Assembly: GCA_003255025.1 (NCBI GenBank)
Contig: QANY01006295.1
Span: forward strand, 200,219 to 264,218
DNA: 64,000 nt
Origin: Datisca glomerata
Taxonomy: Eukaryota; Streptophyta; Magnoliopsida; Cucurbitales; Datiscaceae
Direction of reading: 5' to 3'
Positions 34,620-45,461 of this stretch are shown here, piece by piece. Every line of letters starts with the position of its first letter. Position 1 is the stretch's first letter. The notes below the pieces were generated by a model that searched no databases, was not told where the DNA came from, and saw only the letters and a list, made by a program, of their open reading frames with translations. The position numbers were made by a program, and so were the translations under genes.

Positions 34620-36585
34620 CCCTGGTAACAATGGAGGAGCATCCATTTAAGATATTGTTCCCCTAGTCAGAAATAGGAATGAGTTCAACCACTTCTTTTC
34701 CTTTCACTGGGACGCCTTCGCGCCAGACGTAGTCTATGGTTTCAGGAAAGGAATCCCTAAATCTTTCCCGTGTAATCCTCCCTACCAAATTTCTCTAGCC
34801 CCAATGTACATAGCATTAGGCTTTAAACTTCCTTTCTCTACTACTCTCCATGAATTTTTTTAGTACTTTCAATCTCGCCCCTTCCCAATATACCCCTAGT
34901 ATTTATAGGGTTCTTTTAGAGATTGAAGCCTTCCATAGGAGGTATAATTTAAATATAGATAGATTAAATCCACGTTGTGTATATAGTGAAAAGGCATGGT
35001 TGGCTTATTACTTAGCACCCCGCACGAGTAGGAAGCAGGGAGGACTAGTCACTGACCTCCCTAGTGGGGATAAAGGCTGGGAGGAGGGTACTCTTCTTGT
35101 AGGTGAAAATTAGGGTGGGGACGACCGCTGGGTTGTTCCCCAAATCTGGGGACAGTTCACTAAATGGCTGGAGCTCCTCTTTCTTTTTATTTTCCACTTC
35201 TGCCTTTTTATTTCACTTGTTGTGTTTATCTTTTCTAAATACTAACCTGTTTTTTATTTTATACAAACAAAAATATGAATACTAACCTAGCCATGTGACT
35301 CTGTGTCACCTATAATTGTCTGGAACGGGACTGGAGAGATCTTCTTGACCCAAGGAGAGAGATCGAAGTTGCGGTCGCGCCCGTTCTGATTGCCGGGTCT
35401 CTTTCCCCATCATCTTGTGCAACATATGTCCCTCATGCCATTCCCATTGAAATCCATATTCCCACCTTCCGTCAAGTGGTCTAGTTAAGCTCTTATGGAT
35501 CTCCAGAATCAGAGTGGGAAGAATATGGGTCTGCTTAGGAAGAAAGAGAGCGTGAGCCTCAACGAAAAGTTACATAGAAGGAGGCAGAAGAACATGCTGT
35601 AGTTTTCTGTTTCACGTGAAACGAGATTAAAATATCGAAGCGTCTAAGGAGTAATTTGTGGGGGGTACCTGGCAAGGGAAAACACCAAAAGACGAGGAAT
35701 TCCATCTCGTTAGGTGTCATTTTAGGTGTATGGAGGTGGCGGCGATACCCCGCGGCTCCACCGGTTCCTACTGACGTTAGTTTCTTGAAGGACTCCCGTT
35801 CTTCACACGTGGTTGCAAAGGGGATTACGTCTGAGGTGGATGCTCATGTACTCTGTCAGATGTCCATTCATGACAAGGTTATCATCCTGAGTCATGCTCT
35901 GATGCATGTATTTTTATTTTTGTCTTTTTACATCCTTATTTTTCCTACGTAATTCTCTTTCCAAGTAACACTTTTTTAGTAGGCTGTGACTTACCACAAC
36001 AGGCTGCAAGAGGATATTCACGTTGCTCACGAGGAGGTACTTGGTTGTAGTAGAAAGGTAATGGAGATCACCAAAACTTATGGTGTCGTTGCCTCAGAAT
36101 GGGATGATCTCAAGCAGGTGGAGGCCGACCTTCAACGAGTTGTTGCCCATCTGACTTCCGAGCTTGATGCGGTCATGGCTAAACATTCAAAGCTTGAGTG
36201 GTCATTACGAGAAGCAGCGAGGACCGCTGGGATAAACAAGGAGAACCTGTCTATCGTTGAGGCAAAGTTGGCTGAGGCCGAGGATGCGTTGGCTAAGTCG
36301 GGTGAACGGGAGGCTGGTATTGCCGCCGAGTACCAGGCCATGGTCGATGAGTATGAGCAGATGGCCTATACAAAAGGCTACCGTGATTCCAAGACTGATA
36401 AACCTCCCTGTATGTCACTGGTCCCCCTTCTTGATAAGCCCGTTGCTCTTGAGGTTGAGCTTCCCGCTTCCACCACTGAAATGACTGCTGCTGTTACTCT
36501 TGAGGAAACGAAGATTCAGCATTTTTTTTCCTTTTTTCCTACATCTTTTCATTTCCTTGTGCTTTTTTTTGGAATCATTTTGTAA
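34620..36585 (+). pseudogene. Antisense ORF of the Tat-type element (Transposase_28-like, coiled coil)
   Basis: Runs opposite to the pol genes of its element, as in Grande/Retand-type members of the Tat clade. 34690-35112 reads as the putative gypsy-type transposon domain (PF04195-like): HWDAFAPDV, then a shift, SIYRVLLEIEAFHRRYNLN and DLPSGDKGWEE. A pyrimidine-rich stretch at 35180-35290 and another ending TTTTTTAG at 35970 look like introns. The last exon (about 35980-36520) encodes a heptad-rich coiled coil with Leu/Val spaced over about 130 residues. Stops and shifts in the middle suggest it is broken. The function of such antisense ORFs is unknown. Confidence 0.6.
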
Positions 36586-36884
36586 TTTTCTCATTTTTAA
36601 TGAAATGACTCCTTTCCTCATTATGTTTTTGGAAATTCCTTTCGTTTCTTACACTTACTATAAGTTCATCAATCAATCTTGTCTTTAGTAAATCTCTATA
36701 AGCAATAAGAGATACCATTCCTTTTAATAGTTTCCGTGGTTAAAATTTAAGTGAAATCATCATCTATTTAGTCATTTAAATACTTGGAAGTTTATTTTAA
36801 GAAATGTCTAGGCAAGAGTGTGTTTACCCGTTTTGTCCGCATCTACTTTTCATTTGTTGAGGATGGAATTTTTCTTTCTGTTTA

Positions 36885-37140
36885 TTGCCTTAGTTTCCTT
36901 CTGGAGGTTAAACTTATGAAATACCCCTCCCAAGAACTTTTTTATGCCCTTAGTTCCTTCCGGGAGCATGACTTATGAACTATACATTCAAAGGACTTTT
37001 TAATGCCCTTAGTTCCTTCTAGGAGTAGGATTTATGAACTGCCTCTTCCGATGATTTTTTATGCCCTTAGTTCCTTCTGAAAGTAGAACTTATGAACTAC
37101 CCCTCCCAATGACTTTTTCATACCCTTAGTTCCATCTTAG
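36885..37140 (-). repeat. 66-bp tandem repeats in the 3' region of the Tat-type element
   Basis: About four units containing CCCTTAGTTCCTTCTGAGAG and ACTTATGAACTACCCCTCCC on the plus strand. They lie between the end of integrase and the antisense ORF. The same family recurs at 59240-59640. Confidence 0.8.
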
Positions 37141-37299
37141 TAGTGGTTTGACTGAAGAGGGAAGATTGACGCCACTAGTTTTACGTGGAAAACTCTTGTG
37201 GGAAAAAGCCACGGGAAATATGTCTCACTATAATGGATCTTTTACATTTTTTACTTCAAATATTTTTAAGATGAATTGCATTCCATGGTTCCTGCAATT

Positions 37300-38270
37300 T
37301 TATCCCTTCTCATGATTCCAAGTGGTAATAATCACTTCCTCCTATTTTATAAATGATGTACGGTCCTTCCCACATTTTCCCGAGCATCCCTTCCATTTGG
37401 AAGATTTTTCGGAGGAACAGTTCTCCTGTTTGGAATTCCCGTTTTCTTACTTTCTTCTGAAAATAAGATCTCCGTTTCTGATTGTATTTGGTCATTCTGA
37501 TAAGAGCCGTTTCCCTTCTTCCCTCTAGTTCATCGAGACCGTTTCTAAGGAGTTCTCCATTTTGTTGTTCATTTAGCATGGATATGCTGGTAGGACTCCC
37601 AATTTCTACAGGAATGACCTGCTTCTGCTCCGTGTGCTAATGCAAGCAGAGTTTCTCCCATAGTTGCTCTCGGTGTCATCTTGTATACCCATAAGACTTC
37701 GGGTAGCTCTTCCACCCATTTTTCTTTAAAAGATTCCAGTCATTTCTTCAGGTTTTCAAGTATGACTCGGTTTGATCTTTCTGCTTGCCCATTCCCATGT
37801 GGGTAGTAAGGCATGGAGAAGCAATTCGTGATTTTTAGATCTTTAAAAAATGTCCTTACTAAGTTCCCAGTTTACTGAAGTCCGTTGTCAGATACCAAGA
37901 TCTGGGGGATCCCGTACCTGCATACTAAGTTCTTCCATAGGAACCCCTTTAGTTCTTCCTCACGATTTTTGGGAAAGGCTTCAGCCTCGATTCACTTAGT
38001 AAAATAATATGTTACAACCAATAAAAAAAATTTGTGGGCAGGTGCCATGGGAGTGGTCGAACAATGTCCACGGCCCATTGCAAGAACGGCCAAGGACTAG
38101 CCACAATTTTAAGTTCTCTGGGGGGCATTATTTCTTCAAGTAAGCGGATTATTTCATCCTGCCAACTGGTCTCCCGTTCAATTTTTACGGGGACGTTCCT
38201 TTTTTAAGGGAAGTGTATTGAAGATCCTAAGTTTGTCAGGGCATCGACATGCCCGTTCTCAGTTTTTTGA
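37300..38270 (-). pseudogene. Integrase of the Tat-type element
   Basis: Minus strand: a catalytic core with a second Asp in SDNG (about 37890-37880), then YPHGNGQAERSN near 37805-37770 with the catalytic Glu, then LPEVLWVYK and a C-terminal domain at 37579-37310 (KVRKREFQTGELFLRK and GPYIIYK). At least three in-frame stops are present. The reading ends near 37305 and is followed by the 3' tandem repeats. Confidence 0.8.
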
Positions 38271-38275
38271 ATTTG

Positions 38276-38771
38276 CTAGATCTCATAATTTTTTAGCGTA
38301 CTGATGAGATCCTTTGCCCGTTGCAAGTAATTGACCATCTGTTCATCTTTTGCTACGTACTCCTCTGTGACCTGCCTCACGATTAACATGGAATCACAGA
38401 AAATTTTAACCTTAGTTACCTCATATTCTTGTAGCAGTGATACTGCAGCGATCAGTGCTTCATACTCTGCTTCATTATTTGACATATTGAACTCGAAGGA
38501 GATGGAGTGTTCCAATATTTCCCCGAAGGGAGTTTGTGCCACCATCCCTGCTCTTGCTCCTTTACTGTTCGAAGCACTGTCCATAAAGAGTTTCCAAGTT
38601 CCATCTTCTCCCGTTTGGTGGGTTTCTCGTTCAACTTCCCTTCTATGAAGTCTGCTACAAAATCTACTAAAGCTTGTCCTTTTATTGAAGTTCAAGGCTC
38701 GTAACTGATGTCGTATTGACTTAGCTCAATTAACCATTTTTCTATTCCTCCACTTGCTTCTATCTAGTATA
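38276..38771 (-). pseudogene. Tat-type RNase H domains (distal part)
   Basis: Minus strand: the end of the Ty3-type RNase H (KWLIELSQYDISYE, near 38740-38700) followed by the second, archaeal-type RNase H at 38650-38276. The latter has LFMDSASNSKG, the NNEAEYEALI helix with its Glu, and FCDSMLIVRQV with the next Asp. Two RNase H domains in tandem are a hallmark of the Tat clade. The catalytic residues are visible, but the reading frame is shifted near 38695 and it is severed from its RT by the Ogre. Confidence 0.8.
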
Positions 38772-38776
38772 TGAGG
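38772..38776. other. Target-site duplication, left copy (TGAGG)
   Basis: TGAGG directly precedes the Ogre LTR start TGTAGATACC and recurs directly after the 3' LTR at 52137-52141. Confidence 0.9.
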
Positions 38777-39354
38777 TGTAGATACCGTATTTTATCCGGC
38801 CTAATACATGAAATATACATGTTTTATATTTTGGCTCTTTTAATAATCTAAGACTATATGTATAATTTGAAGACTAATCCAATACTAAAATAAGAAAAGT
38901 GGTCCAAAGACTAAAAAGTAAAAATTGAAAAAAGAGGACTAAAAAATAAAAATTAAAAAAAAGACTAAAAGTAAACAAAGGCAAACCCTAATTTTGCCTA
39001 TAAATAGGAATGAAGTCTTCACTTAAGAGGAGGTCTTTTGGGGAGTAAAACAAAGGGGGGGGAGTCATTTTTTAGAGTGAGAAAGAAAGGGGTTGGAAAG
39101 AGAGGTGATTTTAGAGAGTGGAAGAAGTTCTATACTTCTATTATCTTCATCTTCTTCCATTTCTTCTTCTCAAGGTAGCTTAATTGTTTGGTACATTTGT
39201 TCATAATATATTTTGTTCATCTCTCTTCTTCATATGAATGTAGTTGATATCTTTTGTATTTTTTTATATACATAAGTGGATTGTTCATTCCCTATCATTT
39301 CTCCTCATTTAAATATTAACATTTTAATTTTATGCTTTGATGATTTCTTTACAA

Positions 39355-39791
39355 NNNNNNNNNNNNNNNNNNNNNNNNNNNNNNNNNNNNNNNNNNNNNN
39401 NNNNNNNNNNNNNNNNNNNNNNNNNNNNNNNNNNNNNNNNNNNNNNNNNNNNNNNNNNNNNNNNNNNNNNNNNNNNNNNNNNNNNNNNNNNNNNNNNNNN
39501 NNNNNNNNNNNNNNNNNNNNNNNNNNNNNNNNNNNNNNNNNNNNNNNNNNNNNNNNNNNNNNNNNNNNNNNNNNNNNNNNNNNNNNNNNNNNNNNNNNNN
39601 NNNNNNNNNNNNNNNNNNNNNNNNNNNNNNNNNNNNNNNNNNNNNNNNNNNNNNNNNNNNNNNNNNNNNNNNNNNNNNNNNNNNNNNNNNNNNNNNNNNN
39701 NNNNNNNNNNNNNNNNNNNNNNNNNNNNNNNNNNNNNNNNNNNNNNNNNNNNNNNNNNNNNNNNNNNNNNNNNNNNNNNNNNNNNNNNNNN
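39355..39791. other. Assembly gap (437 N)
   Basis: Run of N. Its right edge is an AT dinucleotide repeat next to long hairpins, a likely reason for the gap. Confidence 0.99.
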
Positions 39792-39815
39792 ATATATATA
39801 TATATATATATATAT

Positions 39816-39868
39816 AGCAAGAGCTGCGTTGCAGCTCTTGCTGCAACAGAGGAAAGTTCCTCTGTTGC
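39816..39868. repeat. Two adjacent perfect hairpins
   Basis: AGCAAGAGCTGC-gtt-GCAGCTCTTGCT (39816-39842) and GCAACAGAGGAA-ag-TTCCTCTGTTGC (39843-39868): 12-bp perfect stems with loops of three and two bases. Confidence 0.9.
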
Positions 39869-39884
39869 GTCCAAAAAAAAAGAG

Positions 39885-40200
39885 CAGACCCCATTGAAGA
39901 TGAGAGTGAGGTACAACAAGGCCATTTCTGTCCACCGCCCTTCTCACGGAGCCGTACGTGGACGTTACCGCTCATACAGCTCCCAGCCACCAAGCAGTTA
40001 GCCTTCCTCTACAAAGAATGGAAGTGTGGATGAATCGACATCAAATAGAGGAATTAGGTTTTGATTTTCAGCAAGAACATGATAAGAGCATCCCTTTCAC
40101 AAAAACCTACGGATCCGCCCTCCTATCCTGCCACTTCAGCACCTTGTAGATTTAGAAAATTCCATGGTGGATCAGGACGAGAATGAATTCGGGAATCCAG
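39885..40200 (-). ncRNA. Group II intron fragment, probable organellar DNA insert
   Basis: The minus strand at 39982-39949 forms a 34-nt hairpin starting GAGCTGTATG and ending ACGTACGGCTC, with a GTAA tetraloop closed by GCG/CGT and a two-base bulge on the 3' side. It has the length and AGC start of a group II intron domain V. Such introns in plants are organellar, so this is probably mitochondrial or plastid DNA carried inside the LTR. Extent and source genome cannot be fixed by eye, and the 40020-40150 part could be flanking organellar sequence. Confidence 0.6.
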
Positions 40201-40205
40201 GATGA

Positions 40206-40248
40206 GTTCCTCTATTGCACCATGCAACAGAGGAAAGATCCTCTGTTG
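40206..40248. repeat. Hairpin group matching 39843-39868
   Basis: TTCCTCTATTGC at 40207-40218 can pair with GCAACAGAGGAA at 40224-40235. CAACAGAGGA (40225-40234) can instead pair with TCCTCTGTTG (40239-40248). The same arm sequence borders the other side of the putative organellar insert. Confidence 0.8.
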
Positions 40249-41117
40249 TACCATGTTTTTATTTTTTTTTGTTTTTTTTTGTTTTGTTTTTTCATTTTTG
40301 CTTTTTTTTTTTACATAATTTAGTTTTTTACTTTATTCTTACATTTTTATAATCTCAACATTTTATGTTTTCTATAATTTGGCATCCTATAACTTATCTC
40401 TATTCTTTTACTTCCATTTTATTGTAATTATTAACATTTATTTCCTTTACATGTTTATTTATTTAGCATTTTTGCATCGTCATACTTATAATATGATTCT
40501 TGCATTATTCCCTTATTATTATAATCAATGTTCATGTATGCGTGGATTATAATTTTAATAATTAGGTTTAGATTTTGTTACTTCTATTATTTAATTTTCA
40601 CTAAAAAAGGCCGACGATGGACTTTGAGATTTTTGGGATACCAAACTTCTCGAACTACTGAGGTGAGGATCTATTCTTGGGATACCGAGAATGACTCTAA
40701 TAATGCTTTGATTTAAAAGGATATGAGAATACAAAAAAAAAGTAATTTTTTTTTCAATGGTCTTTGAACCATCCATTAAAAGTAACTTATTTTGTTCATT
40801 TTTATGATACAAAATTCCTCAAATGGGACATTCAAAAATAAATCTCTTTAACCTTTGCCTTAAAATAAAAAATGGATAGCATTTGATCAAATTTGGTAAT
40901 CATTTTACAATGGGTGTTGTGGGGTGCTAATACCTTCCCCACACACAAACGACTCCCGAACCAACTTTGAGTTTTCGTAGACAAAAAAAATTTCATCTTA
41001 AAATTGGGTGACCAATCACACTCTAAAATGATTGGTGGCGACTCTAAATTTCTTTTTCCTAAAACAAAAATGATTTTTTTTAATCGCCGTTCCGCGTCAC
41101 ACGCACGTTGCGATAGC

Positions 41118-41136
41118 TTGGCGACTCCACTGGGGA
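41118..41136 (+). other. Ogre primer-binding site
   Basis: TTGGCGACTCCACTGGGGA, two bases after the 5' LTR, is the type of site usual for Tat/Ogre elements (complementary to a tRNA 3' end, I believe tRNA-Arg). Confidence 0.75.
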
Positions 41137-41751
41137 CCTTAACAATTGGTCTAACCATCTTTAGATCAATAGAGAGTCAAGCCAAAATTTCATCCTATGT
41201 TATCCTTTTGTATTGGTTCTTGCTTCGTTTATATGATTTATTAATTTTTTTCGTAATTGTAGTCGTACATAAGTTTTTTTTACGAAGTATATTTTTTTTT
41301 TCATAATTTTTACTTTCACACATACACACTAGACCTATACCAGGGGTTTCCATTTAGGATTAGCGAGAATGAGTAGTGGAATGCCTTCATGGAATTGAGG
41401 TTCCCGTGCAGGCTCATGAAAGTTCTCACTCAGGTCGACCCTTCCGGGATACCGTTTGGGGGCCCCTGTTACTCTATTCAGATAACACTGTGGACAACCT
41501 GGGAGCCTATTAAGAGATTTTTAGATCCCAAACACACATGTATTATGTTTTTAGAGCCCACATCATGACCAACGTTAGATTTCTGCTAAAATCATGATCA
41601 ATTTTGTGCATGTATATATGTCTTGTGTCACTTAAACATGTCTTCTCTTATTCATTTCACTTCTAACTTCATCTTTGTGTTTTGCATACATGCATCATGC
41701 TGCGTGATGGGATTGTAAAGAAGTAATCAATTCATTCATATTTTAGAGACC
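41137..41751 (+). other. Leader between primer site and ORF1
   Basis: T-rich non-coding sequence with short upstream ATGs. No element of note. Confidence 0.7.
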
Positions 41752-43887
41752 ATGACTCCCACTTCGAGTGTGATAGAAGATCAAGTTACGGTAGCCCAAT
41801 GGTCAGAGGAGTCGCAGAAACATAAAGGAGATTGTCTGAAAAAGGAAGACGTTGTTCTTCTACCATCAATCACTAAGACAGAGTTCCCACGCATTGACTT
41901 GGAGAGGTTGAAGAAGATATGGGAGGATTTTTCATCAGAGCAGAAAAGCTTGTTTGTCGGGAAATATGGTCACATAGCTTATCTATTGTACATTGTAGTC
42001 AACGTCCCCGTCCTGGAAGCTTTAATACATTTCTGGGACCCTCATTATAGATGTTTCACCTTCGGAATAATTGATCTTACTCCCACAATTGAAGAATATC
42101 AAGCATTACTGAATGTCCCGTTGCAAAATGCCGACAAAGTTTATAACTATGACAAAAAGCTCACGTTGAAGAGAGCTTTGTCTAAGCTCTTGGGTACTGT
42201 CCATGCTTCTGAGATTGAGAAAAGTTTGAAAATTAAAGGGGGAAATGAGTGTGTGCCGTTGGATTACCTCCTAGATCTCACCCAGAATTTCTTGAAGGAG
42301 GATAAAGGCATGACCCTTTACGCTCTGTGTATTTATGGCGCCGTGTTATTTCCAAAGATCCAAGGTTATATGGATGATAAAGTGATAAAAATGTTCCTTC
42401 AAGTCGAACATGGGGTTAACCCTGTTATCTCAATTCTCGCTGAGACTATCCGTTCTTTGAATCACATCCGAGTGTCTGGAAAAGGAAAGTTCATCGGCTC
42501 CTCAACTCTTTTGTGTATTTGGATTCTCAGCCATCTAAGATGTCCGCTAGATTTCAAGTGTCCTCAAGTTAAGTTCTCAAGTCCATGGGTGAAGACGAGG
42601 ATGCCTATTGCAGAATTTGGAATGGCCAAATGGAATCCGCAGTTTCCCAAAAAAGGGGCTTGGCTCTCATACCTATCCAAGTTGAAAGATGAGAATGTTA
42701 TTTGGAAAGCCCATTGGATGCCGTTAACACCAATGATCTACAGATGTGGTGATTTTCAATGGGTTCCGCTCCCGGGACCATGGGGTTGTACTAGTTATGC
42801 TCCGCTAATGGCACTCCGTCAATTATACATGAGACAGTTTGTCCCCACCACACATGCATTGAAGGATATTGAGGTTAGTTATGATTCTCAAGAAATTGAA
42901 CAAAAACTACAGCAGCTGATTGGAGCTTGGAAAATAACAAGAAGGATGCGAAATGAAAAGAATCGCATGAACTGCACAAAGGAGTATGAAGCATGGCTTG
43001 AGAGTAGAAACAAAATAATTATTGCCTTACCAATTGAGGATGTACCATCAGCCAAATCACTGGAAGTTCATCAAAAGATTGCTAAAAAGGAGGAGCTAGA
43101 TGAGTTATATGAGGAGCGTCAAAAAGTTCTTGCCCTTTTGGAAGAAAACAGACGACTAGCAGTCGAGGCGAATTTGTCTGAGAAGCACAGAATCGAAGCT
43201 GAAGAACGACTCAAAGAGTTAAGAAATAAGGTTGAGGATCAGGCGTATCTAAAGCGGAAAAACTCAGAGTTGGGAACTGATACTCGCCAATTGGGCAACA
43301 AAATTAGAAAGATGGCGGAAGACAATAAGAACTTGCGAGGGGTAATCTACGAACAAGAGGATCAAATTGTGAAGTTAGAGAGGGAAAATAAACTGGTACG
43401 AGAAATTCTAGAAGAGGTGAAGGGAACTGTTGATAAGAAAAATGCGTACATCGTCGAGTTAGAAGAGCAATATGACGCCTTACGACGAATCGTTGATAAT
43501 TTACAAGTTGATTTAGAGAATCAGAAACTTAAAAAGACTGAGTCAACAAATGATTCCGAAGAGTTATTGAAAGTCATCGCAAGCCTTGAGCACCAAGTTA
43601 GAGCTTATCAGAACGTGGCAGAAAGGTTGGCAAGAAACAATGACGCTAATGTTGATATACTGAGATATGATTATCAGTTGCTACAACAAGAGTATAACTC
43701 GATTCGACAACGATCTGGGCAGGCGGTGGAATGGCTTAAAGGCATGGCTGTGAGAGCGGGCAATTTGGCGGAACAAGCTTCATTTTTGAAAACAAATGTC
43801 TTGCCCATCCATCCTAATGGGGAGAACTTGTCTAAATTTTTGGAAGAGGTCAACCGGGATTTGGGTCATTTTGGTCGTTTTGTATGA
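41752..43887 (+). CDS. Ogre ORF1 protein (DUF7745-like plus coiled coil), intact frame
   Basis: 711 codons without interruption, the best preserved frame of any element here. Residues about 45-385 form a globular domain of the kind present in Ogre ORF1 and in many plant proteins annotated DUF7745 (FGIIDLTPTIEEYQALL, WDPHYRCFTFG, WVPLPGPWGCTSYAP). Residues about 395-680 are charged and heptad-rich, predicted coiled coil. It precedes gag and is in another frame. The function of Ogre ORF1 is unknown; multimerisation or nucleic-acid packaging would be guesses. An intact frame in an element whose gag and pol are broken is notable. Confidence 0.8.
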   Translation: MTPTSSVIEDQVTVAQWSEESQKHKGDCLKKEDVVLLPSITKTEFPRIDLERLKKIWEDFSSEQKSLFVGKYGHIAYLLYIVVNVPVLEALIHFWDPHYRCFTFGIIDLTPTIEEYQALLNVPLQNADKVYNYDKKLTLKRALSKLLGTVHASEIEKSLKIKGGNECVPLDYLLDLTQNFLKEDKGMTLYALCIYGAVLFPKIQGYMDDKVIKMFLQVEHGVNPVISILAETIRSLNHIRVSGKGKFIGSSTLLCIWILSHLRCPLDFKCPQVKFSSPWVKTRMPIAEFGMAKWNPQFPKKGAWLSYLSKLKDENVIWKAHWMPLTPMIYRCGDFQWVPLPGPWGCTSYAPLMALRQLYMRQFVPTTHALKDIEVSYDSQEIEQKLQQLIGAWKITRRMRNEKNRMNCTKEYEAWLESRNKIIIALPIEDVPSAKSLEVHQKIAKKEELDELYEERQKVLALLEENRRLAVEANLSEKHRIEAEERLKELRNKVEDQAYLKRKNSELGTDTRQLGNKIRKMAEDNKNLRGVIYEQEDQIVKLERENKLVREILEEVKGTVDKKNAYIVELEEQYDALRRIVDNLQVDLENQKLKKTESTNDSEELLKVIASLEHQVRAYQNVAERLARNNDANVDILRYDYQLLQQEYNSIRQRSGQAVEWLKGMAVRAGNLAEQASFLKTNVLPIHPNGENLSKFLEEVNRDLGHFGRFV

Positions 43888-44145
43888 ACTCATGTTATGA
43901 AGTAATGTAATTGACTTCTACATACTCAAATATAGTGGATGGCTCTACTAATTGAATGAAATTGATTACTTTAGAACTTTCACTTTGCGCAGTATCATTT
44001 CTCATGCATAAGTTTACTCTCATTATTTCTTCTTTTTATTAGCAAAAATCTACATCTCATTGCTTTATTTTTATTTTAAAAAAAATTTTCAAAGATAGCC
44101 CGACAACTTCGACATCCCTATCGAACTCGAGCTCAAGTTAGGGTC

Positions 44146-45461
44146 ATGGACGAGCAAGAAAGAGAGCAATCACGAGAGAAAATGAAGGAAGAGATTAGGG
44201 AGCTAAAAGAGCAAATGGATAAAGTCCTCGAACTCCTGGCCGCAAGTAAGGGAAATGCCTGTTTTGAAAATCCGCAAGGGGCTCAATCTTCATAAAAAAA
44301 AACTGCCAAACGATACTCCACTTTACCCTCCTGGGTTCACTCTAACATATCAACGTCATCAGGTTGACCAGTTTCAGCACGCTTCACCACCAATAAATAT
44401 CCAGCATCATTCATTTCCAAATGTCCAGGAAACAATGCAGACAGGGAAAACTGGGTACAACCCATCCGCGATGGCATGTGGACACAACCAGGCTTTCACT
44501 CCACAAGGCGAACTTGTTAATGAGCCAATCATCATAACCGATTTTGATGACCCAAAGATGCATAAGCCTATTACCAAGCCAAGTGATGACCCACGATCGA
44601 AAGATAAATTGGACTTTCTGGAGGAGAGATTACGTGCTATTGAAGGATCTGATGTATACGGTGCCATTGATGCCACCCAATTATGTTTGGTCCCTGATGT
44701 GAACATCCCACATAAATTAAAACTACCTGAGTTTGAAAAATATGATGGTAGTACATGCCCCAGAAGTCACCTTATTATGTATTGCAGAAAAATGACTGCT
44801 TGTGCAAATAATGATAAGCTGCTGATTCATTTCTTTCAAGATAGTCTGATGGGAGCCGTATCTCGTTGGTATATCCAGTTGGATAACCAACATATTCAGA
44901 GGTGGAAAGATCTAGCATATACTTTTTTAAGACAATATAAGTACAACATAGACATAGCCCCTGATCGTTTGGACTTACAAAGGATGGAAAAAAAACCTAG
45001 GCTTTAAAGAATATGCACAAAGGTGGAGGGAATTAGCTGCTCAGGTACACCCCCCATTATCAGACAAGGAGATGGCTGGAATGTTTATTAACACCTTGAG
45101 ACCTCCATTCTATGACAGAATGATTGGAAACGCTTCAAACAACTTCTCTGACATCATAGTGATCGGTGAAAGGATTGAGTATGGGATAAAGAATGGAAGA
45201 ATTTTGGAAATTATATCAGATACATCGTCAGTAAAAAAGGGGCCTCCATTGAAGCGAAAAGAAGGGGATGTGCAGATGATCAATTCCGGGTACCCATCAC
45301 AAGCTGTGAACCCGGGATCAGGATTTTCAAAGTATGGGGAAGGACCCAAGTCTACGACATCATACGTGGCTAATACCTCACAAATTCCGTACAATTATCA
45401 CTCTCAACAATCAACATTTCAAAATAACTCAAGACCCGATTTCAGACCACCGGCTCACTAG
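44146..45461 (+). pseudogene. Ogre gag (two shifts at poly-A runs)
   Basis: Starts at ATG 44146 with a short coiled coil. The frame shifts at A9 (44294-44303) and again at A8 (44987-44995). The core (about 44700-45190) has LKLPEFEKYDGSTCPRSHL, RWYIQLDN and FKEYAQRWRELAAQV, the retrotransposon gag signature of Tat/Ogre. It ends with a TAG at 45459. Both shifts lie in homopolymers, so sequencing error and real mutation are hard to separate. Confidence 0.75.

Larger units (their letters stand above)
38777..41115 (+). mobile_element. 5' LTR of the Ogre-like element
   Basis: About 2.3 kb including a 437-base gap. It has a TATA box near 39000 (CCTATAAATAGG), and GA-rich and CTTC-rich transcribed sequence follows. 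40349-41115 is shared with the 3' LTR at 51372-52136. The first part is related to the minus-strand fragment ending at 10479. Confidence 0.85.

Noticed and set aside
39276..40001. Long open frames on both strands through the first gap
   Set aside because: They consist mainly of N read as open sequence; no protein is supported.
40528..40812. Small frames in the LTR repeated at 51550-51834
   Set aside because: Same frames in both LTR copies simply because the LTRs are homologous; no family resemblance.
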